From positions 899,126 through 963,125 of the forward strand of contig NZ_UIHB01000002.1 of the NCBI RefSeq assembly GCF_900476395.1: 64,000 nt of DNA. Direction: 5' to 3'. Below, in pieces: positions 17,465 through 29,287 of this stretch; position 1 is the first letter of the stretch, and each line of letters begins with the position of its first letter. Below the pieces are notes generated by a model. That model made no database searches. It was not told the origin of the DNA and saw nothing but the letters and a program-made list of their open reading frames with translations. This DNA comes from Xanthomonas euroxanthea. Its GTDB lineage: Bacteria; Pseudomonadota; Gammaproteobacteria; Xanthomonadales; Xanthomonadaceae. The translations under genes were made by a program, and so were the position numbers.

Positions 17465-17615
17465 GTGTCTACGGAACCCTGGGCGTATCAGCGCGCTTCG
17501 CATCTTGAGCCGCCTGAAAGTCCTCGGCCCAACGCGAATCTGGCCATGCTCTGCTTGAGTGACAAGAAGCAAGGCGGCATGTGATTGATGAAAATGACTA
17601 ATAGATCCTAGCGTT

Positions 17616-17650
17616 CCTTACGGTCTATCTACCTTCGAAAGACCGTAAGG
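17616..17650. promoter_or_regulatory. Perfect 11-bp inverted repeat
   Basis: CCTTACGGTCT and AGACCGTAAGG flank 13 bases and are followed by TTTC. It lies 30 bases before the probable start of the next gene. It could be an operator, or a terminator or hairpin of a transcript coming from the IS side. Confidence 0.45.
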
Positions 17651-17679
17651 TTTCAATGCTCCATCGAACGGGAGTGAGC

Positions 17680-18009
17680 GTGCTCATCGAAAATGGTTGG
17701 CAACTGATGGAAATAGGCGGTGTCGACGTCTGGTCGAAGCCTGCATCAAGTCAGATCGATAAATCTGCCTGTCCCGTGCTGCTCTTGGTCTGGCAAGAGC
17801 CAGCCCAGCTTGATTGGGAATGGGAGGTCATGCGTCCTGCCCCAGATACGCATCTTGCTGGGGGACGCTGCTTGACCCGCGAAGAAGCAATGCACGCCGC
17901 TTCCGAGGCGTTGTGTTCCACCCCTCTCGCGCTGACCCATCCCGACCATCTTATGGACAGCAGGGCGTGGCACGCACTGCTGAGCAGCCCAAGCAATGCA
18001 GTGCAGTAG
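17680..18009 (+). CDS. Hypothetical protein before paoC
   Basis: The likely start is a GTG at 17680 with GGGAG five bases upstream, giving 109 residues (VLIENGWQLMEIGGVDVWSK). The ATG at 17656 lies against the hairpin and has no ribosome site. The composition is protein-like (LLLVWQEPAQLDWEWEVMRP) but I recognise no family and no motif, signal or membrane segment. It ends 51 bp before paoC and may share its transcript. Confidence 0.5.
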   Translation: MLIENGWQLMEIGGVDVWSKPASSQIDKSACPVLLLVWQEPAQLDWEWEVMRPAPDTHLAGGRCLTREEAMHAASEALCSTPLALTHPDHLMDSRAWHALLSSPSNAVQ

Positions 18010-18060
18010 CGATGTGTGCTCGAACTGCTCTTCCAATTGCCCATGACGTGAGGCCAACAG

Positions 18061-20259
18061 ATGAAGTTCGAGACTCCAGCGGGCAACAATCCTATCGATC
18101 GCATGCGCATCGTGGGGCAGCCGCACGACCGCATTGATGGGCCAGCGAAGACGTGCGGTGCAGCGCCATACGCTGCCGAGCGCCATGATGTGGCACCTCA
18201 TCAGGCGCATGGTTATGTACTGGGTGCAAAGATCGCCAAAGGCACCATCCGGTCGATCGATGCCAGCCAGGCACGCAAGGCTGCAGGGGTCATCGCCATC
18301 GTCACCGCAGAGAGTGCCGGCCCGCTGTCCAAGGGCAACTTCATCGATGCCGCGCCGTTAGGCGGACCCGAGGTCCAGCACTACCATCAGGCGGTTGCCG
18401 TTGTCGTTGCCGAGACGTTTGAACAGGCACGTGCTGCGTCTCACCTGATCCGAGTTGACTATGCCCGTATGGCCGGCACCTTTGACCTAGAGCTGGCGGG
18501 ACACTCAGCGACCAGACCCGAGCAGATGCAGGACGGCGCGGTAGGCGATTTTTACGCAGCGTTTGCTGCTGCGCCTGTCACGGTTGATGGGCGGTATAGC
18601 ACACCCGACCAAAGCCACATGATGATGGAGCCACACGCGACCATTGCTGACTGGTCCGATGGCAAGCTTTCGATCTGGACATCCGTGCAGACGATCGACT
18701 GGGCAAGGCGCGACATTGCAGCCACCCTGGGTATCCCGAAGGCCAGCGTCCATGTGAGCTCGCCCTACATTGGAGGCGGCTTCGGGGGAAAGGCAACATC
18801 AATGTCCGATGCGATCTTGGCTGCGCTGGCCTCAAAGGCGGCAGGTCGCCCCGTCAAGGTGGTTCTGACGCGTGAGTTGATGGTCAATAACACGGTGCAT
18901 CGTCCTGCAACCATTCAACGGTTGCGTATTGGCGCTGATCGCACTGGCCGCATTTTGGCCATCGGCCACGAGACCCTCAACGGCAATCTGCCTGGCGGGT
19001 TCGTTGAACCTGCGACCATCCAGACGCCTTCGCTCTATGCAGGGGCAAACAGGATGACGGCGACCCGCTTGGCGCAGCTCGATCTACCTGAAGGCAGTTC
19101 CATGAGAGCCCCGGGCGAAGCGCCCGGCATGATGGCGTTGGAAGCCGCGATGGACGAGTTGGCGGTCAAGCTTGGAATGGATCCCGTCGAACTTCGCATT
19201 CGTAACGATACGCAGGTCGACCCTAGCAATCCCGATCGCCCGTTCTCGTCGCGCAAGCTGGTGGAATGCTTGAAGAGGGGCGCGGAGCGTTTTGGATGGG
19301 CGAAGCGGCAAGCTCAACCCGGACGCATGCGCGATGGTGAGTGGATGGTTGGCATGGGCGTCGCCTCAGCGATACGAGGAGCACGCACGCGCAATTCCGG
19401 CGCACGCGCCAGATTGGACGCTTCCGGAACCGTCACCATCGAGACAGACATGACGGATATCGGCACCGGCAGTTACACCATCCTTGCGCAGACTGCTGCC
19501 GAAACCATGGGTGTCACCTTAGAAAAGATCGTCGTTCGCCTGGGTGATTCTGACTTTCCTGTGACCGTTGGCTCTGTTGGGCAGCGCGGTGCGGCCAGCA
19601 CCTCGTCTGCTGTTTTTGCAGCATGTATGAAGCTGCGGGAAGCCGTCACGCAACGCCTTGGATTTCAGGACTCAACGGCTGACTTCTCTGACGGTCATGT
19701 CAGCTCGGCAGGACTGCGCGTGCCGCTGCAAAGCGCTGCGCGCGACGGCGAGCTGGTCGTTGAGGACACCATCGAGTTCGGCACAGAGCTCCCAAAGAAG
19801 CTGGTGCAGGAAACCTTCGGCGCTCACTTTGTTGAGGTCGGCGTGCATGCGGTCACCGGGGAGATACGGGTCCGTCGGATGCTGGCAGTCTGTGCCGCCG
19901 GGCGCATCCTCAATCCGAAAACAGCGCGCAGCCAAGTCATTGGCGCGATGACCATGGGGGTTGGCGCGGCCTTGACCGAAGAACTGGTGGTCGACAAGCG
20001 CCTGGGCTTCTTCGTCAACCATGACCTGGCCAGCTACGAGGTCCCGGTCCACGCGGATATTCCGCACCAGGAGGTCATCTTTCTTGACGAAGTTGATGCC
20101 ACGGTTTCGCCGACCAAGGTGAAGGGTGTGGGCGAGCTCGGCCTGTCGGGTGTGGCAGCAGCGGTGGCCAACGCGGTCTACAACGCGACCGGCATCCGTG
20201 TTCGCGACTATCCGATCACGCTTGAGAAAATCTTGCCCGGCTTGCCGGCGATCGCTTAG
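18061..20259 (+). CDS. paoC-like: Molybdopterin-binding aldehyde dehydrogenase subunit, PaoC-like (orphan)
   Basis: A 732-residue protein, the usual PaoC length, matching it from the first residues (FETPAGNNPIDRMRIVGQPHDRIDGP, split here as FETPAGNNPIDRM and VGQPHDRIDGP) to the end. It has the xanthine-oxidase-family molybdenum domain, with IGGGFGGK, SMRAPGEAPG and the catalytic Glu in KGVGELGLSG. PaoABC is a periplasmic aldehyde oxidoreductase of 2Fe-2S (A), FAD (B) and molybdopterin (C) subunits. Here no A or B gene is present: upstream lie a hypothetical gene and an IS3 element. The protein therefore either borrows partners encoded elsewhere or is a remnant. GAGG precedes the start. Confidence 0.9.
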   Translation: MKFETPAGNNPIDRMRIVGQPHDRIDGPAKTCGAAPYAAERHDVAPHQAHGYVLGAKIAKGTIRSIDASQARKAAGVIAIVTAESAGPLSKGNFIDAAPLGGPEVQHYHQAVAVVVAETFEQARAASHLIRVDYARMAGTFDLELAGHSATRPEQMQDGAVGDFYAAFAAAPVTVDGRYSTPDQSHMMMEPHATIADWSDGKLSIWTSVQTIDWARRDIAATLGIPKASVHVSSPYIGGGFGGKATSMSDAILAALASKAAGRPVKVVLTRELMVNNTVHRPATIQRLRIGADRTGRILAIGHETLNGNLPGGFVEPATIQTPSLYAGANRMTATRLAQLDLPEGSSMRAPGEAPGMMALEAAMDELAVKLGMDPVELRIRNDTQVDPSNPDRPFSSRKLVECLKRGAERFGWAKRQAQPGRMRDGEWMVGMGVASAIRGARTRNSGARARLDASGTVTIETDMTDIGTGSYTILAQTAAETMGVTLEKIVVRLGDSDFPVTVGSVGQRGAASTSSAVFAACMKLREAVTQRLGFQDSTADFSDGHVSSAGLRVPLQSAARDGELVVEDTIEFGTELPKKLVQETFGAHFVEVGVHAVTGEIRVRRMLAVCAAGRILNPKTARSQVIGAMTMGVGAALTEELVVDKRLGFFVNHDLASYEVPVHADIPHQEVIFLDEVDATVSPTKVKGVGELGLSGVAAAVANAVYNATGIRVRDYPITLEKILPGLPAIA

Positions 20260-20336
20260 CGGCCCAACCATTTGTCACGCCATGCCCTTCCCGATCCTTT
20301 GACGTTCGCCCTGGACCGTGGATCGACACACTCTAG

Positions 20337-21473
<1,137 letters not shown>

Positions 21474-21554
21474 GGTTCCACACTCTGCGGCCCGAGATCC
21501 AATTGGAAGATAGCCAACAAGAAGGGTCCCCGCCGCATGTCTGCACCAAAATAA

Positions 21555-22922
<1,368 letters not shown>

Positions 22923-23813
22923 TCAGTCGTGACGAAGTGCATCAATGAGCAACTTCATTCCTGGGGACAGCTGCCGTTGGCTCGAGTAGTAAAGGTGATG
23001 CCCCGGAAATGGCGGACACCAATCCTTGAGAAGTCGCACCAAGGTCCCGTCTTCCAACTGGGGCCTCACCTGATCATCAAGCAGATACGCGATGCCGAGC
23101 CCGGAAACCGCCGCATCCACGATGAAGTCACGATTGTTGAGCACGAGTTGTCCGTCCACTCTAAGACTCAACTCCTTGCCGTCTTTTTCCAAGTCCCACG
23201 CAAACAGGTTTCCCATCGTCGGGAATCGGATGTTGATGCAGTTGTGCGCGGCGAGATCTTTCGGGACACGCGGGGTTCCATGCCGACGGAGATAGGCACG
23301 AGACGCGACAACTGCCATGGTGTAAGGAGGGCCGATCTTGATCGATACCATGCCAGGAGCGACGCTTTCTCCAAGCCTTACGCCAGCATCGAAGCGCTCC
23401 GCAACGATATCCCTCAGCGCGCCGTCCACGCTTAGTTCGACCTTCAGCTGCGGATGCTCTCGGCTGAGCACCTTCAGCTTTGGCCAAATGATGGTCTTGG
23501 CCGCATGCTCGGAACTCGTGATCCGGATTGCTCCGCCAGGCGTTAGGCGCAAATCCTCAAGTGACTCAAGCGTTGAGTCGATGCTGCTCATCAGCGGGCG
23601 GACCTTCTCCATCAACCGCTCACAGGCTTCTGTTGGCGTGACCGCGCGCGTCGTTCGGTTGAGAAGGCGAATGCCGAGCCTTGCCTCCAGACGACGCACG
23701 GTATGGCTGAGGGCAGACTGCGAGATGCCTATCTTTGCGGAAGCCTTCGTGAAGCTGCCCTCGTCCGCAATGACCAGCAGAGCGGATAGATCACTGATGT
23801 CTTCGCGACGCAT
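22923..23813 (-). CDS. LysR-family transcriptional regulator (copy 2)
   Basis: A 296-residue protein with the N-terminal helix-turn-helix (SFTKASAKIGISQSALSHTV) and substrate-binding domain (FDAGVRLGE, VSGLGIAYLLDDQV). It is a paralogue of the LysR at 47-940, and both are linked to the same aldo/keto reductase subfamily, so a module has been duplicated or acquired twice. It is followed on the same strand by the cytoplasmic reductase, a likely target. Confidence 0.92.
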   Translation of the reverse strand: MRREDISDLSALLVIADEGSFTKASAKIGISQSALSHTVRRLEARLGIRLLNRTTRAVTPTEACERLMEKVRPLMSSIDSTLESLEDLRLTPGGAIRITSSEHAAKTIIWPKLKVLSREHPQLKVELSVDGALRDIVAERFDAGVRLGESVAPGMVSIKIGPPYTMAVVASRAYLRRHGTPRVPKDLAAHNCINIRFPTMGNLFAWDLEKDGKELSLRVDGQLVLNNRDFIVDAAVSGLGIAYLLDDQVRPQLEDGTLVRLLKDWCPPFPGHHLYYSSQRQLSPGMKLLIDALRHD

Positions 23814-24665
23814 GCCCAGTTCCAGATTTGGAGAATAGATGGTTGCCGCTCATGTTCCCGGCACACACGAGTGCTGCCGAAAATATCGATCAATAATTAT
23901 AGGTTTTTTGGCTGGGAGCTACGAAGTCGTTCAAAGACAGGGAACTCCAACGCCGCGTCCAGACTCATATGACTACGCCCAGCAGTGGCTGGCCACGTGT
24001 CATGTGTGGAGCACAGGATCGGCCAGCGCAGCATAGCGACTTGCGACTTGATGGACACCTGGACCACGGCAGATGGACAAGAACAAGCAGATCGCTTTGG
24101 CCTGATGGTGGGACTTCCATATGCATGCCGGACCTCGCCCCTAAGAGATGCAAAGCTGACTGCTATGCCGCAACGCGTGTGGCAGATGTGCATTGCATCT
24201 TGACTCTAGTGGGCTCCAAGTCCTTCCAGTGCCCGCTATTTCAGTCGCAGGGCATGATGCTGCGCGATGCTTATGCATGCCGCCAGTGGGGTAAGGCCAA
24301 GGCCGAGCTGGCCGTGCACGGTCGCCAGGCGTTCGCGCATGCCGGTGATGTCGTTGCCTTCGCGGATGCGCTCGGCGCGGCGGCCGTCGTCTTGAGTTCC
24401 GCGGCTGCGCGTTCTCGCATTTCAGCTACACGGCGACTTCATCGGCATCGGTGCTAAGCAAGTCCGGGTCGAGGCGTAGGCGCAGAGCTTCGCACGCTCG
24501 CACACAGGTTCTGCCTGCACCGCAAGCATGCGGGAGGAGTACCGCACTATCTAGTGTCGCTGCGCATCGATTGATCTGCGACGGCCGCCACCACTGCCCG
24601 GTTGGCGCGTTGCATACCATCGGGCTCCGCGCGTCGCGCCCCCCCATCGTTGCCAGGAGAATTGC
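23814..24665. other. Gene-poor stretch with a kinase remnant
   Basis: An AT-rich segment at 23880-23910 (promoter-like) is followed by sequence without a convincing frame. The only recognisable coding trace is the minus-strand fragment at 24236-24425, listed separately. Confidence 0.4.
24236..24425 (-). pseudogene. Remnant of a sensor histidine kinase C terminus
   Basis: One minus-strand frame reads DDGRRAERIREGNDITGMRE then RLATVHGQLGL. This resembles the end of the ATPase domain in NarX/DesK-type kinases (DDGRG....GNGLTGMRERV). It has no start and no upstream domains and ends in an unrelated tail, so it can only be a fragment. Confidence 0.35.
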
Positions 24666-25088
24666 ATGCTTGCCCGCATTTACGCCGCTGTCGCTCTGGC
24701 CGGGCTGCTTGGGAGCACTGCCGTCAACGCCGCCGATCTGGATGTGGTCATCAGCGGCCTGCGCTCGCAGCAGGGCCAGTTGCGCATTGCAGTGATCGCC
24801 ACAGCCACGCAACTGGATGGCGCACAGCCACCAGTGCAGGCGCAGACGGTGCCAATCAAAGGCAGCGCCCCGCATGTCCAGTTCAAGAATCTCGCCCCCG
24901 GACGCTACGCAGTGATGGTCAATCACGACGAAAACGCCAATGGCAAGCTGGACACCAACCTGATCGGCATGCCGCTGGAGGGCTACGGCTTCAGCAACAA
25001 CCCCACCGGCATGCGTAAACCGAGCTTCGACGAAATCGTCTTTGACCTGCCGGCCAGCGGCAAACGCCTCAGCGTGCAGATGCGCTAA
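24666..25088 (+). CDS. DUF2141 family exported protein
   Basis: A 140-residue protein with a signal peptide (MLARIYAAVALAGLLGSTAV, cut near NAA) and a beta-sandwich domain. The hallmark DUF2141 segment is visible (LAPGRYAVMVNHDENANGKL, then DTNLIGMPLEGYGFS). AGGAG precedes the start. The stop is 10 bases before the carotenoid oxygenase gene, so the two form an operon. The role is unknown; co-occurrence with carotenoid oxygenases suggests an envelope-linked helper. Confidence 0.88.
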   Translation: MLARIYAAVALAGLLGSTAVNAADLDVVISGLRSQQGQLRIAVIATATQLDGAQPPVQAQTVPIKGSAPHVQFKNLAPGRYAVMVNHDENANGKLDTNLIGMPLEGYGFSNNPTGMRKPSFDEIVFDLPASGKRLSVQMR

Positions 25089-25098
25089 GGCGCTACGC

Positions 25099-26628
25099 AT
25101 GCACCGCCGCCGCTTCCTGCAATCGTTACTGGCCGCCACCGGCAGCGCTGCGCTGGGCGGCTTTGCCTTGCACAGCCTGCCTGCACACGCCGCAGAAGCG
25201 GCCGAATTCCAGAGGCGGTTGCAGCGCACGCCGTGGCTGCTGGGCTGGCGTAGCGTCGTCAGCCCCACCCAGGGACCAGCCACCGCCACGCTGCACGGCG
25301 CATTGCCCGAAGGCTTGGCAGGCAGCCTGTATCGCAATGGCCCGGCCTGGACCGAGCGCGCCGGGTTCCGCTACGAACACTGGTTCGATGGCGACGGCAT
25401 GGTGCACCGCTGGCGGCTGGGCGGCGGCCAGGTGCGACACCTTGGGCGCATGGTGGCCACCCACAAGTTCACCCAGGAACAGCAGGCCGGGCGCTTTCTC
25501 TATCACGCTGCCGGCACCTGCGTGCCGGAAATGGAGCCCGCCCGCAACAACGACGATACCAACACCGCCAACACCTCGGTGACGATGCTCAATGGCCGCC
25601 TGTTCGCGCTGTGGGAAGCCGGTTCTGCGATCGAACTGGACCCCGATGCGCTGGACACCCTCGGCCCGGTCACCTGGCGCGAGGATCTGGCCGCGATGCC
25701 GTTTTCCGCGCACCCATTGACCGACCACGACGGCAGCATGTGGAACGTCGGCTCGATCAGCGTGGTGGGCTCCACCGGCGTGGTGCTCTGGCATCTGGGC
25801 GCCGATGCCACGTTGCGCAACGTGCAGATGCTGCACACCGACGCGCCTGCCTACATGCACAGCTTTGCGATGACCGATCGCCATCTGATCCTGGTCATGG
25901 CGCCGTATCGGCGGCTGGACGGCGACGGCGCATTCTTCGAGCAGATGCGCTTCACCCCGGATGCCCCATGCCGGATTGCGGTGGTGCCCAAGGATGCGCT
26001 GGACCAACCGCGCTGGTTCGAGGCCGACTTTGCGGTCGCCTATCACTTTGCCGATGCCTATGCGCAGCAGGACCGCATCGTGGTGCGCGCCATCGTGCAC
26101 ACTGATCCGGAAGAAGCCCGTTCGCCGATGCGCGCGGCCATGCACGGCGACCCGCAGGCCGCGCCGGCGCCGGTGCAATTACGCAGCCTGCATCTGGACC
26201 TGGCCAGTGGCCGTGCGCACTGGCAGGTGCATCCGGTGGACAACCTGGAACTCCCGCTGTTCGACCACCGCACTCCAGGCACGCAGGGCGCACGCCTGTA
26301 CGCGCCCTGCATCGATGGCCCGAATCAGTCGCCATTTCTCAACGCTGTAGCCGGCTACGACCTGGAACGCGACTGCCGCCAGGTGCACCGCTACGGCCCG
26401 CACGTACTGGCCGAAGAACATGTGTTCGTTGCGAAGCCCGGCAGCACGCGCCCGGACCAGGGCTGGCTGGTAGGAACGGTGCTCGACACCCAGCGCGCAC
26501 GCACCGGACTGATGGTGCTGGACGCACAACACATCGATGCCGGACCGATTGCACAGGCATGGCTGCCTTACGCGATTCCGCTTGGATTCCATGGGCACTT
26601 TGTGGCGGCTGCGCCACGCGGCCGGTGA
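25099..26628 (+). CDS. Carotenoid cleavage oxygenase family protein (Tat-exported)
   Basis: A 509-residue protein from the ATG at 25099, with a twin-arginine signal (HRRRFLQSLLAATGSAALGG). The seven-bladed propeller family shows the four iron-ligand histidines in context: SAHPLTDHDG, YMHSFAMTD, YHFADAYAQQ and the terminal GFHGHF. NGPAWTE and HWFDGDGMVHRW are the usual N-terminal signature. It cleaves double bonds of carotenoids or stilbene-like compounds; the substrate is not predictable here. An IS3 element begins 76 bp downstream. Confidence 0.9.
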   Translation: MHRRRFLQSLLAATGSAALGGFALHSLPAHAAEAAEFQRRLQRTPWLLGWRSVVSPTQGPATATLHGALPEGLAGSLYRNGPAWTERAGFRYEHWFDGDGMVHRWRLGGGQVRHLGRMVATHKFTQEQQAGRFLYHAAGTCVPEMEPARNNDDTNTANTSVTMLNGRLFALWEAGSAIELDPDALDTLGPVTWREDLAAMPFSAHPLTDHDGSMWNVGSISVVGSTGVVLWHLGADATLRNVQMLHTDAPAYMHSFAMTDRHLILVMAPYRRLDGDGAFFEQMRFTPDAPCRIAVVPKDALDQPRWFEADFAVAYHFADAYAQQDRIVVRAIVHTDPEEARSPMRAAMHGDPQAAPAPVQLRSLHLDLASGRAHWQVHPVDNLELPLFDHRTPGTQGARLYAPCIDGPNQSPFLNAVAGYDLERDCRQVHRYGPHVLAEEHVFVAKPGSTRPDQGWLVGTVLDTQRARTGLMVLDAQHIDAGPIAQAWLPYAIPLGFHGHFVAAAPRGR

Positions 26629-26770
26629 CGTGGCCGAGCTTGCATTGAGTGACAGCTGGCACGGAGCAATGAGTAGCGCGTTGAGAACGACAAGGCAACC
26701 GCTCGACGTCCCCCAATTTTGAGTAGCGCCAAGGTTTGGAGTCCAATCCCCAATGATCAGGAGATTGGAC

Positions 26771-27032
26771 ATGAAGAAGCGTTTCAGCGAAGAACAGATC
26801 ATCGGCCTCCTGCGTGAGACTGAGGCCGGCGTGGCGGTCAAGGACTTGTGCCGGCGGCACGGTTTCAGCGACGCCTCCTATTACCTGTAGCGCAGCAAGT
26901 TCGGCGGAATGAGTGTGCCCGATGCCAAGGGGCTGAAGGATCTTGAGGCCGAGAACACGCGCTTGAAGAAGCTGCTGGCTGAGCAGGTTTGAGAACGACC
27001 TGATCAAGGATGCCTTGCGAAAAAAGTGGTGA
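26771..27032 (+). pseudogene. Broken IS3 OrfA
   Basis: The frame starts KKRFSEEQIIGLLRETEAG and reads a normal HTH until a TAG at 26888, where the family has Trp (SYYL-stop-RSKFGG). It continues to LKKLLAEQV and then loses frame at 26987-26992, after which the expected ending NDLIKDALRKKW appears in the other frame. An A-AAA-AAG run before 27026 is the usual slip site. Confidence 0.8.
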
Positions 27033-27871
27033 GCGCACCGGCGCGGCGTGCGCTGGTGCGTGATTGGCATGTCAGGGCTTTGAGCGAACGACGTGAGCTT
27101 GCAGTGTTGTGCATGAGCGCCAGCGCGCTGCGTTATACGCCTGCCCAAGACCGCAATGTGGAGCTGCGCAAGCGGAGCGTGGAGCTGGCACATCGGCACA
27201 AGCGCTATGGCGTGGAGATGATCTATCTCAAGCTTCGGCAGGAGGGTTGGCTGGTGAACTACAAGCGCGTGGAGCAGCTGTATCAGCAAGCGCAGTTGCA
27301 GGTGCGGCGGCGTAAGCGCAAGAAAGTGCCATTGGGCGAGCGCCAACCGGTGCTCAGGCCCGAGGCCGCCAACCATGTGTGGTCAATGGACTTCGTATTC
27401 GACCGCACAGGCGAAGGCCGAATGCTCAAGTGTCTGACCATTGCCGATGATGCGCCCCATGAGGCCGTCGCCATCGAGGTCGAGCGAGCCATCTCTGGGC
27501 ACGGCGTGAGCCGTGTCCTTGACCGGCTTGCGCTCAGCCGCGGCTTGCCTGCTGTGATCAGGACCGACAACGGCAAGGAGTTCTGCGGCAAGGCGATGGT
27601 CACCTGGGCGCACGAACGCGGCGTGCAGCTTCGTCTGATCCAGCGAGGCAAGTTCAACCAGAACGCTTACATCGAGTCGTTTAACGGCCGCCTGCGCGAC
27701 GAATGCCTGAACGAACACTGGTTCCCGAGCCTGCTGCACGCACGGACGATCATCGAAACCTGGCGCAGGGAATACAACGAGGAGCGGCCCAAGAAAGTGC
27801 TGGGCGGGCTGGCGCCCGCCGCCTACGCCAAACAGTTGGCCAACACCGATATCATCAACCCAGGACTCTAA
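27026..27871 (+). CDS. IS3 transposase OrfB
   Basis: A 281-residue DDE domain with Asp in WSMDFVFD, Asp in IRTDNGKEF and Glu in NAYIESFNGRLRDE. The start shown is a GTG; in active relatives it is expressed by frameshifting from orfA, which is broken here. Confidence 0.88.
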   Translation: MVSAPARRALVRDWHVRALSERRELAVLCMSASALRYTPAQDRNVELRKRSVELAHRHKRYGVEMIYLKLRQEGWLVNYKRVEQLYQQAQLQVRRRKRKKVPLGERQPVLRPEAANHVWSMDFVFDRTGEGRMLKCLTIADDAPHEAVAIEVERAISGHGVSRVLDRLALSRGLPAVIRTDNGKEFCGKAMVTWAHERGVQLRLIQRGKFNQNAYIESFNGRLRDECLNEHWFPSLLHARTIIETWRREYNEERPKKVLGGLAPAAYAKQLANTDIINPGL

Positions 27872-28052
27872 AGCAGACCGATACTCAAGGCGGGGGGACG
27901 TCGGAGGCCGCATACTGCTGCTCGGGCGCAGCCGCCAACGCCTACAGCGTCGGCATACGCGCCAGTTGGCCGCGCGATCCCCGGGCACACCTGGCCCGCA
28001 ATGCACTACGAAGGCCTGTCTACTCTTCCAGTGCGCGTGGGCCACTTTCTTT

Positions 28053-28337
28053 CTAGTCGCTACGGAACTCACGCTGCCATGCATCGGGCGGTAGGCTATC
28101 GAAATCTGAAAGTAAGGAGCGCAGCTGCTCCTCGGGAGACAGCCTCATTGCCTTACATAGTGAAACGAACTCAACCAAGTCAAGCCGTCTTTCACCTCTT
28201 TCGATCTTGGATATGACGCCCTGGGAAGTCCCCCAAGCTTTAGCAAGCTCGACCTGCGTCAATCCAGCATGGCGACGCATACGACGCAAGTGGGTAAGCA
28301 GGACACCGTAGGGGTGAAGTTTGCTGAAGCCTGACAT
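28053..28337 (-). CDS. XRE-family helix-turn-helix regulator
   Basis: A 94-residue protein whose centre is a Cro/CI-type HTH (LRRMRRHAGLTQVELAKAWG, then TSQGVISKIERGERRLD). It is single-domain, with a short helical tail. It is divergent from the AT-rich small gene at 28404 with about 65 bp between; that gap contains a partial dyad (CTAGCCGG and CCGGCAAGCTAG) that may be its operator. It is a probable repressor of its own or the neighbouring genes. Confidence 0.88.
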   Translation of the reverse strand: MSGFSKLHPYGVLLTHLRRMRRHAGLTQVELAKAWGTSQGVISKIERGERRLDLVEFVSLCKAMRLSPEEQLRSLLSDFDSLPPDAWQREFRSD

Positions 28338-28403
28338 GGAGCTAGCCGGTGGGTTGCCGGCAAGCTAGAGTCAGTTGCAAAATAGTCCAAAATCGAATAT
28401 TGG

Positions 28404-28736
28404 ATGAAGGCTAACTCGCTTGGACGTGCCCGCATGAGCAATTTAGAAATAGGACCGCTGTTGCTGTCTGATAAGGCATATGAACACCTCATGTTGCATA
28501 CATCGGAGCCTAGTCCTCAGAGCACTGAAGCACACCGCCAAGCACTTCGGGATATCTTAGATGCTTTCTTGCAAGACTTATTTACAGAGAAAGCACCTCG
28601 GAATCTGCCGGTCGGGGATCTACGAAGAGCATTGAAAATTGTCTTGGGCGAACACGTATCTCTTCCGAAAGCTGCGCTCACAAACTCTTGCGCTCTGACA
28701 TTCTTTATTACTCGCTTTGAGAGTAATGAGTCATAG
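28404..28736 (+). CDS. Small hypothetical protein
   Basis: Up to 110 residues; the ATG at 28434 (MSNLEIGPLLL) is an alternative start, and neither has a strong ribosome site. The sequence is helical (STEAHRQALRDILDAFLQDL) with no known motif. It is divergent from the XRE regulator, and its base composition is more AT-rich than the surroundings, a sign of transfer. Confidence 0.5.
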   Translation: MKANSLGRARMSNLEIGPLLLSDKAYEHLMLHTSEPSPQSTEAHRQALRDILDAFLQDLFTEKAPRNLPVGDLRRALKIVLGEHVSLPKAALTNSCALTFFITRFESNES

Positions 28737-28842
28737 CTGGTTCCGCATTGGCTTTCATTTGGTGCGAAAAAGTTAACCGGCTAAATTATTGAGAATTTAA
28801 TGAACTACATAGCATAAATAAAAATTTACTAAGGGGGAGGTT

Positions 28843-29166
28843 ATGGCGTCTCAGCTAACTATGAATAAAATTTATGAGGCCTTGCTTGGATATTTGCGAG
28901 GAGAGGTTCACTTGCCTATCGAATTGTCTGAAGAAATTATAGGCCTATTGAAATTGATTAATAGCCAAGGAAATGTCGCTCTGGCAGACATTCCTCCAAA
29001 ACATGCTGATGATTTCTATCAATTCGCAGGAGTGATTACATGCTTTTCGGACAATGGAAGAAATTCAATGGGCTGCGACAGTTGGCTGGACTATCTGTCG
29101 TGGCTTATCAAATGTTCTACGTCAGAGCTTGACCCGTCTGGCCCTTGTTTGGATCAATTCAGCTGA
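28843..29166 (+). CDS. Small hypothetical protein, AT-rich
   Basis: A 107-residue protein with an excellent ribosome site (GGGGGAGG). Helical and acidic (LPIELSEEIIGLLKLINSQG), with two Cys but no family I can name. It follows the gene at 28404 by 106 bp on the same strand and shares its AT-rich composition. Confidence 0.6.
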   Translation: MASQLTMNKIYEALLGYLRGEVHLPIELSEEIIGLLKLINSQGNVALADIPPKHADDFYQFAGVITCFSDNGRNSMGCDSWLDYLSWLIKCSTSELDPSGPCLDQFS

Positions 29167-29287
29167 AAAAAATAATAATTTACTGAATTCGCCGCAATTT
29201 TCAAACACCTACTCACGCCTGTTTGCACCGATCACTTTTTCTGAAATATTTACCATTCTGTAAGCTCTGCGTCGAACTCGCTTCGTT

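Larger units (their letters stand above)
16257..17490 (+). mobile_element. IS3-family insertion sequence (element 1)
   Basis: Imperfect terminal inverted repeats bound the element. Both begin TGATACGCCCAGGGTT and continue with TCCTAGACA on the left and CCGTAGACA on the right. Inside are overlapping orfA and orfB. I find no matching target-site duplication (flanks GTG and GCG), so the flanks have probably rearranged since insertion. The orphan PaoC gene starts 570 bp downstream, which suggests this element took part in loss of its partner genes. Confidence 0.88.
26704..27903 (+). mobile_element. IS3-family insertion sequence (element 2, orfA broken)
   Basis: Inverted ends CGACGTCCCCC...TTGAGTA are recognisable on both sides (left 26704, right about 27903). 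orfA carries an in-frame stop and a frameshift, while orfB is intact. The element is unrelated in ends and sequence to element 1. It cannot make a full OrfAB on its own. Confidence 0.8.

Noticed and set aside
16257-17490. Target-site duplication of IS element 1
   Set aside because: Flanking trinucleotides GTG and GCG do not match, and no shifted boundary gives a duplication.
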